Source: Stentor coeruleus (lineage: Eukaryota > Ciliophora > Heterotrichea > Heterotrichida > Stentoridae). Taken from it: a stretch of 43,297 nucleotides of DNA. The stretch's first letter is position 1. Each line of letters starts with the position of its first letter. The notes beneath the pieces are model-generated. The model saw only the letters and a program-made list of their open reading frames with translations, did not search any database and was not told the DNA's origin. The stretch covers positions 1 through 43,297 of the forward strand of contig MPUH01000610.1 in NCBI GenBank assembly GCA_001970955.1. The letters run 5' to 3'. The translations under genes were made by a program, and so were the position numbers. Below, piece by piece: positions 1 through 10,250 of the stretch.

Positions 1-1
1 T

Positions 2-211
2 AATACACTATTTAGAGATGGAGAAAAGTATTATTATTTATCAGGAAATTTGTGCTTTACTAGCAGAGAAGAAAGTCTACATATTTGGTGTAAGAACCAT
101 AAAAATCTTTCAGAAACTATAATGCATGGCAATTCAAAGCCGATTACAAGAAATAGAAGTATTTATTTCGAGTCTACTCACTATAGAATTATTTATAATT
201 TAGTTGTTTAG
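2..211 (+). CDS. C-terminal fragment of a WD-repeat-like protein
   Basis: The reading frame is open from the window edge to TAG at 209-211, about 69 codons, so only the C-terminus is visible. It reads as a protein with short beta-strand-like blocks; the stretch LSGNLCFTSREESLHIW resembles the end of a WD40 or related propeller blade (Ser-Gly, then hydrophobic strand, then xxIW). No start is present in the window. The last codons and the stop lie inside a 30-bp direct repeat that abuts an N at 227, so the true 3' end could differ if the assembly is wrong here. The family assignment is an inference from one blade-like motif; a non-propeller hypothetical protein is possible. Confidence 0.45.
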   Translation, partial: NTLFRDGEKYYYLSGNLCFTSREESLHIWCKNHKNLSETIMHGNSKPITRNRSIYFESTHYRIIYNLVV

Positions 212-380
212 TAAGGTGCTAAGCTTNTAAAAATTTTAGTTTAGTTTATTAATAACACTTAGCTTTGCTTTAATGCATTTTATTATGGCATATAATAGTT
301 TACATAAATAATGCTTAAACTTTTATATTGATTTTTTAATAATTATTTTAAATTTAGTTGTTTAGTAAGGTGCTAAGCTT
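197..380. repeat. 30-bp direct repeat next to an assembly N
   Basis: An identical 30-bp sequence ending in ggtgctaagctt occurs at 197-226 and again at 351-380. The single ambiguous base N at 227 immediately follows the first copy. The arrangement suggests two contigs whose shared end was not merged, with 228-350 being extra or allelic sequence, rather than a biological repeat. Confidence 0.75.
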
Positions 381-778
381 ATGAATTATCCCTAACTTAA
401 GTTTCACTTGCTTTAATTCTTTGTTATTTTTTTACTTTCTTAAGTGCTTTACCTCAGGTAATTTAAAATTGTATTATATTTGCAACGATGACTTAAAACC
501 TTCATGTTTATAGCATATTAGCCAGCATGCAGACAAAAGTGATGAATTAAAGCATCAAAGATATGCATGAGTCAATAATTAATGAAATCAACCAATTTTC
601 CTTCAAACACTATTATTCACCTTATCTTTCATATAATATTTACACCTTATCTTTCATATAATATTTACACCTTTAAATGAAATCATTATATTTATCATAA
701 TCTTTATTATGAATTCTCTAAAATCATATAAAACATATATAAAGCTCACTTAAAATTCCTAAAATCTAATTATCTACC
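212..778. other. Intergenic spacer with N and short repeats
   Basis: No open frame that looks like protein on either strand. It holds the N at 227, the second copy of the 30-bp repeat and a 25-bp tandem repeat at 618-673. The right part (about 590-778) is C/A-rich and G-poor. Confidence 0.6.
618..673. repeat. 25-bp tandem repeat, two copies
   Basis: The unit begins cacctt and ends atattta; copies lie at 618-642 and 643-667, followed by a 6-base partial third copy. The copies are identical, so the duplication is recent or an assembly slip. Confidence 0.85.
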
Positions 779-2938
779 CTACATAACTATAATTCTATCT
801 CTCTTAACTCCACCCTCAGCTAGAATATTAGCATAATTCCTATTAAACCCTGAAGGTCCACATATCCAAGCCAGTTTGATTTCTTTCATGAGCTCATTTT
901 TGATCATTTCTGGAACTTTGCCTTTATTACCATATTCTTCAACAACTATAATCAATCGAAACCAATCTTCATTACTATCTGCAATTTTTTCAAGAATATC
1001 AAAGGCGAATCCATCTTTTATATTTCGAAAGAAAACAAAAAGTGTTAAATGGAAACCTGTAAGCTTATCTGATAGTTTATAAGCCATATGGACAAGGTCT
1101 AAAAATGGGACAAGGCCAGTTCCCCCAGCAAAAGCTAGGTAGTTACCTTTGAACTCTTCTAGTAGGAGTCCAGGTCCAAGTGGTCCTTTTATTGTAAGTG
1201 TTTCGCCAATTTTTAGATCATTGAGCTTAGAAGTCATTAATCCTCCTTGATAGACTTTTACAATAAATCTTACTAAACCATCTTCTCTAATTGTATTTCC
1301 TGATACTGGAAGTCCAAGTTCATTTTTCCAATTGTCTAAGTCAACAAACAAACTACTATAATATCTTCTAATCCTCTTAAACCGTTTCTTCATAATAAAC
1401 AGAAAATGTTTCCCAAGCCACAAAGATTCAGTACATCTCTCAGGCATCTTAAAAAAGTCTGATTTAAAGTAAAACAAAAACGTGTGCTCATTAAGTTTTT
1501 CTTTTTGCAAAAGGACAAATTCCATCAAATGTCTTTCTGAAGTATCAGGCGTAATAATATACCCAGAAGGATAAGGTATACGAGCGATAGCCAAATTTTT
1601 CAAAAAAGAAAATGCTTTTTCTGAATGTTTAAAAGGATTAAACTCAGCCCCATAACTACTACATCCAACCATATATTTTCCTGTATCTTCTCCAATACAA
1701 TCATTTATCATATAAGCTCCACCTGGATGACTTATTCCAAAAAATCGTACATTTACAACAAGATCATCTGCAAACATGTACTTTGAACCATTTCTTATTT
1801 TCTCCATAGCTTCAATATGAGTCATATCTGGAAGTGATATGCTAGCTTTTGTGAATCTGTTTCTCTTACAGACTTGATAGATTTGAAAAGCTACAAATAC
1901 TATAATAATTATGATAATGCCTCCAACTGTACCAACTCGACCGAAATAAGGTATGTAAAGTCCCCAACCAAGGAAGCAATTTATTAACCCTGATATTAGT
2001 AATGTATATCCAACAGCCTTGTGAGCTTTGCCCATAAGCTTGCTTCCATGGAGATTCTTGGTAAAAAGAACGAAGTATAAGCTGACAAAACCGAAAATAC
2101 ATTCACCAATTACAAGACTCATCATGAACTGGCCTAATCTTGAATGAAAGTATATAGCTTCACCTAATTCATACTTTTTAAACTTTGCCTCTGAGTAAAG
2201 TCTTGAAGAGTTAATAATAGTAATTAACGAAGCAACTAAAAGTAGAATAGTATGAACGTAAACCCAACAGCAATTGTGTCTGAAATATCTCGCAGCTAAG
2301 ATCCCTATAACAGCAAGTCCAAGCCATGAAAATGTTAGAGAATTTCCGTGGTTGAATTTTTCATCGAGGTTTTCTGAAAAGTACATCTCTGATTCTTTCG
2401 TTGCAAAAGTAAACCCCGCTGAACCTAAGTAATTATTACTGTAATAACTATGCTCGCTCCATCCTAATTTATTATCTCGATATGCCCAAGTAATATGTCC
2501 AATTTCATCTGGATATATGTCATTGTCATAAATGTCCCCTGTGACAAGTTTTCTTTTAAATGTCACATCAATTTCATTATTACTATCCAACCCACCAGAT
2601 ACTTTTACCAAATCATTAGTCCCACCTTCTGCTTCATCAGGCTTAGGCTCTGAGTGATCAACAGACCAAAAATCCATGATCATTACTGAATCACCAAAAT
2701 TTAGTGCCGCAACCATGTCGCAGTCTGACATAGTTGACCTAAATCCAACAGAGCAATACCCCAGTTCAATTTTACACTAGATAAATCTTACTTTTAAAGT
2801 GATTAAAATTTCGTCACCTGATATTTCCCAGCCAAGGGTCATTTTCGAATCAAGCTTTTGCTCCAGTGAGTAAGCCGACTGAAAATAGATAAGGAAAATA
2901 CCCAGGAATAGAATCCCTTTCAACATATTTATAAGCAT
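779..2938 (-). CDS. DOMON - cytochrome b561 - cytochrome b5 - FAD/NAD reductase fusion
   Basis: A 714-aa membrane redox protein, expected to pass electrons from cytosolic NAD(P)H through FAD and b5 heme to b561 hemes and an extracytoplasmic DOMON domain. ATG at 2938 has an in-frame TAA directly upstream; a second in-frame ATG at 2926 is possible. A 15-nt intron at 2777-2791 (gtaagatttatctag on the minus strand) joins the signal-peptide exon to the rest. Order: signal peptide (about 1-24); DOMON (about 25-165, with LGY, SDCDMV, RKLVTGD and WAYRD motifs); b561 helices (about 190-345) with four expected heme histidines H192, H224, H260, H301; cytochrome b5 with HPGG (H399) and second ligand H433; reductase with RRYYS, GPLG, FAGGTGLVP (about 598) and CGPSGF. 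Each domain is well supported; the substrate (ferric iron, ascorbate or other) is unknown. Confidence 0.9.
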
Positions 2939-4481
2939 TTAAAGCCATGAAAATTTTATTATCTGAGTATTTTCAAAGACATAAAAGTATCAGTTTTTTC
3001 ATATAAAAATGCAGATATTCAGCTATTATATAATTAGCCTTTTTTCATAAAAGGGATAAAATCTTGTGGTTTTTTTTATATTTTAGAGTAAGCATATGTT
3101 GCTAAGTTGGCAGAGCTGAATTTGGTCATTTTCTAATAAAAAATTATATCAAATAATGGGGTAATGAAAAATACAAAAAAATATAAAATGTTTATAAGAT
3201 TAGTGTAGTATACACTTCAGTTATAGTAAATTATAATTTATCAAATGAGATTGTGTTGGCATTTTTTTATTGTTAAAAAGAAATTATAAATTTTGTGATT
3301 AAAATATGTGAAATTTAAAGCATTATGATTCATATAAGGGATTAAGATATGTTTTTGTGGGAATTATCAATAAATTTGTATACTAGGGAAGTTTGAAAAA
3401 CGATTAGAATATTTTTTTGGGCTTTGATAAGGTAATAAATCTGATTTATCATTTTGATTAAGTTTTATGTATAATATTAAAGTTTTGTCTATTTATTTCA
3501 TAATAAACCGCTTGGAAATTGTACATCAAATAGAATTCTATATTACAGCTTTAAATATAATTGAATTACTTAGGAAATTCTTATGTATAACCACAGCTTT
3601 GTTCCCTGTTTATTATTATAATAAATACAAAATAAGTAATATATGATTTATTATATTATAAGCTAATATGATCTATATAGATTTATGTATCAATTCCAAA
3701 TATATTTGATATATAGTTTTTTATAAATACTTACTGAAATGCAGATCTAATTTTAGTGTGAATTGATTCAAATTTGAATATACAATTAATCATATAAATC
3801 TCATAGCAATATATTGATTAATATATTCAAAGTAAAAACACCTCAAATCGTATAATTTGCATGTAGGAAAAATCGATGTGACTAATAATCAAAGCAAAAA
3901 TTTCTCATAATAAACTTAAAATTTTTAATACCGTAAAAAATTCCCAAAATAGTCCTACTATAATTTTATATAACTTTATTGATATAGGCTCTTCTATTTC
4001 AGATTAAAGGATAATCATCCATACAAAGACTATCTTAATGTCTTGAAAAAGTATAAAGTTTTATACATATAAAACCCTACGCTTTTGTATTATCGAAACA
4101 AATAGAAATTCTAGATAAAATACTCTTAGTATATTATTTTTTTATAGTTCTCTATCATATTTCTAAGCCTCATCATATGCTTGATGATTATTATAGTTTA
4201 TCGAATTCATAAAATCATAGTGTAATATGAGCTTCCATATTGCCTAAATACGTCAGCCATAAACTTGAATTTTTAACTTTTCCTTTAAGGGATTATGATT
4301 ACAATTCCAGAGTTTTCTTTTCTTGTCTATTTTCAAAATCTTAGAATTTCAATGTTATTCCTAATCTCTTTCATACCCCAAATATTCTCAGAAAAAAAGT
4401 GGGAAAAATAAAGTCAACAATTCTCAAAAAAATTTCTAAGTTTTCAGCCGGAGAATAACTAAAAATATCTTATTAAACTCT
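2939..4481. other. Intergenic spacer, no gene seen
   Basis: About 1.5 kb of AT-rich sequence without convincing coding or RNA signal. The left half is G/T-rich and the right half A/C-rich on the plus strand. A 28-codon open stretch near 4000-4080 is too short to support. Confidence 0.6.
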
Positions 4482-4907
4482 CTAATCGATTAAATTTATA
4501 TTAGGGAGTAGTGTTGTACTGAAATTATCTCTAAAGGCAGGCAAAGTAAAGTTCTGAATTTTCACTGACATGTCAGCTAGAAGCTCTTGGTCCAAGAAGT
4601 CTTTCCAAAGTTTTTGAGCGTTTAAATTAAAACTAAGCTTCTGATGAAGTTTTCTATGCATAGACAAGTGAGTTCCTTGACGAAAAGACATTTGGCAGCC
4701 GAATACCGAACATTTATAAGGTTTTTCACCTGAGTGAATAAACATATGTTCTTTTAGATTTTGTCTTGATGCCAAAAGTTTATTACATGTTTTGCACTGG
4801 AATTTATTTACTGGACTGTGAAATGCGAGAATGTGACGCTTTAGAATAGCTTGGCTAACGTAAGCTTTGGCACACCCTGTTGCTGTACACTTATATAACT
4901 CTTTCAT
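4482..4907 (-). CDS. C2H2 zinc-finger protein, three fingers
   Basis: A 141-aa protein whose first 90 residues are three consecutive C2H2 fingers: CTATGC...HILAFH, CKTC...HMFIH and CSVFGC...HRKLH. The link between fingers 2 and 3 is HSGEKPYKC, the classic TGEKP-type linker, so sequence-specific nucleic-acid binding in the nucleus is likely. Fingers 1 and 3 have the four-residue Cys spacing found in TFIIIA and related proteins. The last 50 residues have no recognised domain. The start is firm, because a TAA lies directly upstream of the ATG. It is short for a transcription factor, and its target is not predictable. TFIIIA-like and ZIC/GLI-like fingers share this spacing, so orthology is left open. 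Confidence 0.88.
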   Translation of the reverse strand: MKELYKCTATGCAKAYVSQAILKRHILAFHSPVNKFQCKTCNKLLASRQNLKEHMFIHSGEKPYKCSVFGCQMSFRQGTHLSMHRKLHQKLSFNLNAQKLWKDFLDQELLADMSVKIQNFTLPAFRDNFSTTLLPNINLID

Positions 4908-5302
4908 TAAGTATTAATATAAGTGCAATCTGTGCCATTAATTAATATGAGAAAAATGTATCTTATATAACTATTCTTTTTAACTACATAATTCGATACA
5001 AAAATTCCAAAAAAATTTCATGAACCCAAAAAGCAATATTTATATCTCATCATTTTTTTAATCTTTAAACTATAAAAAGCATAAAACAACAATATTTCGC
5101 CTACCTTTCAATCCTATAAAACTAAAATTTCAATAATCTAAATAAAAAATATACTCTTGCAATCATATAAANAACTAAAATTTCAATAATCTAAATAAAA
5201 AATATACTCTTGCAATCATATAAATTTTAGTTCAAGCAAAACTAAAAAACCAAAACTAAAAACAAAAACCCTTACTATAACCTATAAATACCCTATATTA
5301 AA
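4908..5302. other. Intergenic spacer containing an assembly N
   Basis: AT-rich spacer between two minus-strand genes, C/A-rich on the plus strand. It is dominated by the 52-bp direct repeat around the N at 5172. No coding signal seen. Confidence 0.6.
5120..5224. repeat. 52-bp direct repeat flanking a single N
   Basis: Positions 5120-5171 and 5173-5224 are identical and separated only by N at 5172. This is the signature of two contigs with overlapping ends that were placed side by side and not merged. One copy is probably artificial. Confidence 0.9.
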
Positions 5303-6790
5303 TTAAAAACTGTAAGAATGCAGCCTTCTCCTAAGCATTTCGATTTTGAACTCATTATTTGAATATAAGTCCCCAACCTCATCTCTTTCTTCCTCCTCAT
5401 ACAACTGATGTTTTTTATAACAAACTACCCAAGCAGCAATAATAAATAATAATCCAAAAATGCTTGATAAAAACACACATCTAATCCCCCATCTTAATCC
5501 AGTAATTCTATCACTAAACATATCCATAACAGCAGCAGACAATGTTGGGGCAAAGTACGCTCCAATATTAAAAACAAGTTGTGAAATTGAACTAGCCGCT
5601 GATTGGTTTTCACGTGATTGTGTGCTTATATTAATCCCAGTGGCAATTGGGTAAAGAGCCCCTCCCCAAAACATCATAACCCATAATAAAGGACAAACAT
5701 AATTAAAAGACCCAACAAAGCTGATCGGCACAGCGAAAACCGCAGCTAAAATTGAAAATACCAAAGTTAGCTGAACGGCATTAAGCCTATTTTTTTCTTT
5801 ATATCCTCCCATATGATCAGAAAGCCATCCACCAAACATAACTCCAAACATAGGTGCGGTTGAGCATATAACAGAAAATGCGATAATAACTTCTAAATGG
5901 TCTGCTTTTAAGACTTGAAGCATATACAAAGTCATCCAATATTGAACCCCAGTAATAACAAACATCAATGAGCCTAAAGATAAAGTCACCCATACAAACA
6001 CCCCATTGCTAAAAAGTGCTTTGATTTGAAGCATAAAATTAGCCAGATGTGAAATATTGATTGTGTCTATACGTATTATCTTGCTTAAACCTGTAGGATG
6101 ATCTCCAGGCGATACTATAGTTTTAGCATTTTCTTCTACACTCGCATCAATAATATCAATCGTCGCTCGATCTTTGCTTTTTAATAACAGAAAAAGTGGT
6201 ACAAGGGCGATTGCTTGAATTTGAACTGCACTTCTCCATGATAAATAACCATCTAACAAAATTATTATCAGCCCTGCTAAAGTATATCCTCCTATTGCCC
6301 CAAGGCTTGAAGAAGCTTGTAGACTACCAAGCCATTTTGTCGAACTTTCTGGTGGGCTGAACTCATTTACCCAAACTGGTCCATAGATTGTAAAAAAACT
6401 CCTTGTAAAACCCATGGCTAGTCTGCATATGTAAACTAAATACAAATCATAGCAGAAAGAAAAAAGAGCTGTAAAAATCGCATAGGTGATTAGTAAGTTA
6501 CTCAATGTTGCACTTGCTGAAAACTGTTGGAGCACTGGAGTTACTGTTAATGAACCCATACAAATACCTAAGAAAACCAAGGCGCCAATAGCTCCTTGTT
6601 CTTGAAAACTTATTTGAATTTCTTGTTGGATTTTAGATAAAGACGCTGGGACGATACCTGAGTCCATATTGAGAGTGAAAATAATCATGCAAAAAAGAAT
6701 AAAAGTCTTTTGATTCGATTCACCTGGAGGTCGTTCAGCAAGTTCTTTAGCTTTTTCCTTTCCCCTAGCTTTAATACCCATTGAATCCAT
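5303..6790 (-). CDS. Major facilitator superfamily transporter, spinster-like
   Basis: A 495-aa polytopic membrane protein with about 12 hydrophobic segments, the usual size for MFS. The N-terminal 25 residues are charged and cytosolic. The segment RLAMGFTRSFFTIYGPVWVNE followed by an LGSLQASSSLGAIGGY region, about residues 125-170, resembles the spinster group, whose known members move lysophospholipids or sphingosine-1-phosphate out of lysosomes or cells. The loop between helices 8 and 9 carries GGWLSDHMGG (about 320), the MFS motif A equivalent of the C-terminal half. The C-terminal tail is acidic then basic (EEEERDE...RRRLHSYSF). It lies head-to-head with MAT1 across 56 bp, so the two may share a promoter. 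Substrate is not determinable; MFS is firm, spinster subgroup is inference. Confidence 0.85.
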   Translation of the reverse strand: MDSMGIKARGKEKAKELAERPPGESNQKTFILFCMIIFTLNMDSGIVPASLSKIQQEIQISFQEQGAIGALVFLGICMGSLTVTPVLQQFSASATLSNLLITYAIFTALFSFCYDLYLVYICRLAMGFTRSFFTIYGPVWVNEFSPPESSTKWLGSLQASSSLGAIGGYTLAGLIIILLDGYLSWRSAVQIQAIALVPLFLLLKSKDRATIDIIDASVEENAKTIVSPGDHPTGLSKIIRIDTINISHLANFMLQIKALFSNGVFVWVTLSLGSLMFVITGVQYWMTLYMLQVLKADHLEVIIAFSVICSTAPMFGVMFGGWLSDHMGGYKEKNRLNAVQLTLVFSILAAVFAVPISFVGSFNYVCPLLWVMMFWGGALYPIATGINISTQSRENQSAASSISQLVFNIGAYFAPTLSAAVMDMFSDRITGLRWGIRCVFLSSIFGLLFIIAAWVVCYKKHQLYEEEERDEVGDLYSNNEFKIEMLRRRLHSYSF

Positions 6791-6846
6791 TTTTATTTGA
6801 TTTAATCTCTAGCCGGGAGTAATTTTTATACATATTATTACTTATA

Positions 6847-7578
6847 ATGGATTACAGATGTCCTAATTGTAAAGCTGATGAGTCTACAGCAGGAGTTAAG
6901 CTTATGTTTTCTATATGCGGACATCATATTTGCGATGTTTGTATAAAAACCTTATTTCGTATAGAAATCTTAATCCAATGCCCAACATGTCAGCGACAAC
7001 TAAAACGTAATGATTATTCTAATAAATATATAGAAGACCAAGAAATAGAAAAAGATCGAGAAGTGAGGAAAAAAGTATTAGAAATGTAAAAACTAAACAG
7101 TTATGGCAAACTTGAAGAAGACTTTATAAACAAAGCTGAATATTATGATTATTTAGAAACAATAGAAAATATTATAGAAGATATTCTAGGTCAAAGGAAT
7201 CTTGAAAATATCAAACAACAAATGGATATAGAAAAAGAAAACAACAAGCAAAGTTTGCAGAATTTTGAAATAAGGAGAAATGCTCTATTGGAAAAATTAT
7301 ACGCAAAAGCTGTAATAGAAGATTCAATTTATGATGAGAATCTAAGAGAAAGGGCTAAGAAGTTGTTAGAAGAAAAAGAAGATGAAAGTATGGATGTTGA
7401 ATATGCGGTAAAAGAAATGCCGGTATGCAAAAATATTGATTCAGTATGAGTTATTTAGAAATATGATATAATGCAATTTGAAGAAGATTTTAAATGCTTG
7501 TTTTTATCAGCAAGTGGTTTTGATAAGGATGAAATTATTAGGACTAGTTTAAAAGAGTTAATTGATGGGCTTGCTTAG
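6847..7578 (+). CDS. MAT1: MAT1/TFB3, CDK-activating kinase assembly factor (RING)
   Basis: A 233-aa protein after removing two 15-nt introns, 7086-7100 (gtaaaaactaaacag) and 7444-7458 (gtatgagttatttag). MAT1 stabilises CDK7-cyclin H and tethers it to TFIIH. The N-terminal C3HC4 RING has C5, C8, C24, H26/H27, C29, C32, C45 and C48. Across the first splice the protein reads VLEIYGKLEEDF, matching the MAT1 hallmark VLKIYNKREEDF. This shows the intron is real, since unspliced sequence stops at TAA. The following YYDYLETIENII and NLENIKQQMDIEKENNKQ segments match the conserved MAT1 helical region. It is shorter than animal MAT1 (about 309 aa), chiefly in the C-terminal CDK7/cyclin H-binding part. 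TAG ends the gene at 7576-7578. Confidence 0.93.
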
Positions 7579-7624
7579 ATATGATTTTTTTGAAATAAGG
7601 GTTTAAAAGTTTAATGCCGTATAA

Positions 7625-7876
7625 ATGTCTTTAGAGAATCCAGTTGAAATATTAAGAGAATATGAGTCACAGCGAGCTAAGATTATTTCTGAGTACTATA
7701 GTAGGATAGGTGAAATTATTGAGAAAGCTAATTTGTATATAATTCAGATGAGAGAACAGATTGCAAATCATAATAATGAGCGGGAGATGGGCATGAAGCG
7801 GTTTAAGATACTTGCTGATTATGCTTCAAGGCTTTATGAGTCGACACAGAGAATGCTGGAGAAGAAGAATTTTTAA
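7625..7876 (+). CDS. Small helical/coiled-coil protein, unrecognised
   Basis: An 83-aa frame starting 46 bp after the MAT1 stop on the same strand. It is almost entirely predicted helix with regularly spaced hydrophobic residues (ILREYESQRAKIISEYYSRI, then LYIIQMREQI), so a short coiled coil is likely. There is no signal peptide or metal motif. Its codon composition looks like the neighbouring real genes, and it is preserved without stops in an AT-rich background. The closeness to MAT1 could mean a shared upstream region, but a eukaryotic polycistron is not implied. Function unknown. Confidence 0.6.
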   Translation: MSLENPVEILREYESQRAKIISEYYSRIGEIIEKANLYIIQMREQIANHNNEREMGMKRFKILADYASRLYESTQRMLEKKNF

Positions 7877-8852
7877 GTTTAATGATTTTGTTGTATTTTT
7901 TTTAGAAAATTCTCATTGTAGAGAGGTGATTATATGATGTAAACTTGGAATGATAGTTAAAAGTTGGAATTTCATTTATTGGATGATTTATTTATGTATT
8001 TTTTTGATGTTCTATAGTTAACTTAAATATCGGTGTAAATATATAAATTTTTGTTTTATATTAACAATGAATAATACCAAATTTGTGAATAATTACAGAA
8101 TGAGAATTAGTTTAAAATATTAAGTATAGGCAATTTTATAATCCTATTAAAGTGTAAATTAATTAAATTATATAAATGTAATATAGTTGTTGAAGATTTA
8201 ATATCTGAAAGCTATACAGCAATAATCTATAAGCTTGTGCTTCAATCAAAACCATATCAAGCATATTTATAATTTAAATTATATAAGTGTATTGAAAAAT
8301 ATGTCAAAAATTTTTATTTGCGTTCCATTTCTAATCTCAGAATGGACTTTTAATAAATCCTAATACCTTGCTTCAGTTGAATTTTGGCAAATATATATTA
8401 TTATTATACCTCTTAGGTTTTAACTTTAATAAGAAAACTTTTATTGAATAACAGAATTGATAATAAGTATAGTATAGATATGAATAACTTTATAAATTAC
8501 TTTGCATCCTTAGCATCTCAGCTATGATGATTTTTATATATGCTTAATAAATTATATATTTGATTCAAAGTACAAAAATGTGCTAAACAGGACGGTGAAA
8601 ATCTTTTATTAACATAGGCTATCTCATTCAATTCCTACCCTATTTCAACTTTTTCGGTAGAGAGTTTTAAAATTTTAGATAAAATAAAACAATAGATATC
8701 CTGACTAATCTTATGATAATTTTAATGATCTAGCTAGAAAAATGTTTTTATCTATAACAAAAGTATAAAAATTACTTTCAGTATCGTCTAATTGGATTAT
8801 TTATCCATAATTACTAGATAAAAAATAGCGGCTGTTAATTTCTAGTATATAA
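7877..8852. other. Intergenic spacer, no gene seen
   Basis: Nearly 1 kb of AT-rich DNA between two plus-strand genes. The left part is G/T-rich (for example 7910-7980) and the right part A/C-rich (for example 8600-8700). No convincing frame or RNA. Confidence 0.6.
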
Positions 8853-9953
8853 ATGCTTAATCAGTCAATTTTGTCTTCCATACTACTCAGAGAAACAGGT
8901 GAGAATTTCAATTATCAAGTTTTTTCTAATCGCCAGTATTTTTTTGGCAACAAAAAAATGACTAGAAAGTGTATCTCTGTCTACGCTGGGCCTAGATACA
9001 ACTCCACGTCTCAAGTTATATGGATAGGAGGGAAAGAAAACATTTTAGTGACACTTAATAGCCACGGACAGGTAGTGGTTTATGATTTACTTAACGACAA
9101 TAAAAGTACTCTCCTTAACGAAAACAACGAGAATTTACTAAAAATATTTTTTGCTGGAGAGAATTTATTTATGGTGTCTAAAAGCAATTATGATAATTGC
9201 TTATATTTTTACCTTATTTCAATAGAGTCTTTACAAAATGGATCTTTCTCAAGAACAAGGATTTTCCATCAATTACTTGTTCATCCAAGAAACCTAAATT
9301 TTCTAGATAGCGAAACCTGCGTAATAATAGTTGAAAACGGTAATCAAATTCAAATTTGGGATATTCTTTCAGATTCTATGTTTAAAGAGCTTCCATTAGA
9401 TGAAAATATCCATTATCACTTTACTTCAGGGCATTTCATATTTTGGGAAGTTGCTAAATCAGAAACAAAACTTGGCATTATATCCCTTAAAAGTCTTTCT
9501 TTAAATCAGATTATAATAAAAAGCACAAACCAAATCAAAACTTGTGAAATAGTGAACTCTTACCTTTTGCTTGAAATGAAGAACTGCATGCTTCAAATAT
9601 TAAATATTAACACTGGTGTGAGCCATATATTTAATTATAGTATACCTCTTGATATTTACAAAAATGATAGCGGAGATAAAATGATAGTAAGATTTACTGA
9701 TAATACATTTACTGTAATTGGCAATAATATTGTAGAAAGCACAGAAAAACTTGGGTTAATTGGAGAAGTATATTATGCTGATTTAGGAGAATGTTTAATA
9801 CTTTCAGATAAAACAGGGAAGATTTATATAATAGATGACAGGGTTGTGCAAACTTTTGAAGACTCTTTAGAAGATGTTCAACAAATTGGTGTTAATCATG
9901 ATACAAACCATATTTATTTGGCTTGTAGAGGGAAAATTCTTATAGTTGAATAA
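8853..9953 (+). CDS. Beta-propeller (WD40-like) protein
   Basis: A 366-aa protein composed of repeated short strands ending in patterns such as GQVVVYDLL, NQIQIWDIL, CMLQILNINTG and GKIYIIDD. These are spaced about 40-50 residues apart, as in seven-bladed propellers. Canonical GH...WD dipeptides are largely absent, so the repeats are divergent. A TAA lies in frame four codons upstream of the ATG, which fixes the start. No other domain is seen; such proteins usually act as interaction scaffolds. I cannot assign an orthologue. A kelch- or quinoprotein-type propeller is less likely given the [IV]W/YD strand ends. Confidence 0.75.
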   Translation: MLNQSILSSILLRETGENFNYQVFSNRQYFFGNKKMTRKCISVYAGPRYNSTSQVIWIGGKENILVTLNSHGQVVVYDLLNDNKSTLLNENNENLLKIFFAGENLFMVSKSNYDNCLYFYLISIESLQNGSFSRTRIFHQLLVHPRNLNFLDSETCVIIVENGNQIQIWDILSDSMFKELPLDENIHYHFTSGHFIFWEVAKSETKLGIISLKSLSLNQIIIKSTNQIKTCEIVNSYLLLEMKNCMLQILNINTGVSHIFNYSIPLDIYKNDSGDKMIVRFTDNTFTVIGNNIVESTEKLGLIGEVYYADLGECLILSDKTGKIYIIDDRVVQTFEDSLEDVQQIGVNHDTNHIYLACRGKILIVE

Positions 9954-10250
9954 TTAATTTTGCCTTTTTTTAATAATTTCAGTAGATGAATAAAAATCTC
10001 TCTTTCGGGGAATGGGACAGAATTTTTTTTTAAAGCCAGTTCCTTTAAAATCCCTAAACCTTTACTATCATTACATAAAGAACTATTGAAAAAGAGCACA
10101 AAATCAAACTAATCAAAAACACAAATATTACGATTACTAAAGCTTCTATTCGCCAAGTTAAATTTTTATATTAATAATCCCAATTTACACAATCTCAATG
10201 CCCGGCATCATAAAACTCAGTAATCTTTCAAGAAAATTCAAATTTAATGA

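Noticed and set aside
4000..4080. 28-codon plus-strand stretch resembling protein (KDNHPYKDYLNVLKKYK)
   Set aside because: No start, no family resemblance, and within chance length for this composition.
7222..7449. Separate 75-aa gene after the MAT1 RING
   Set aside because: It is the middle exon of MAT1: 15-nt introns on both sides restore the conserved MAT1 sequence.
9914..10190. Minus-strand frames overlapping the end of the propeller gene, including a hydrophobic stretch (LVIVIFVFLISLILC) near 10090-10150
   Set aside because: No ATG, stops close by, and the possible 15-nt segment gtaatgatagtaaag does not give a continuous protein in any frame. It overlaps a real gene by 40 bp.
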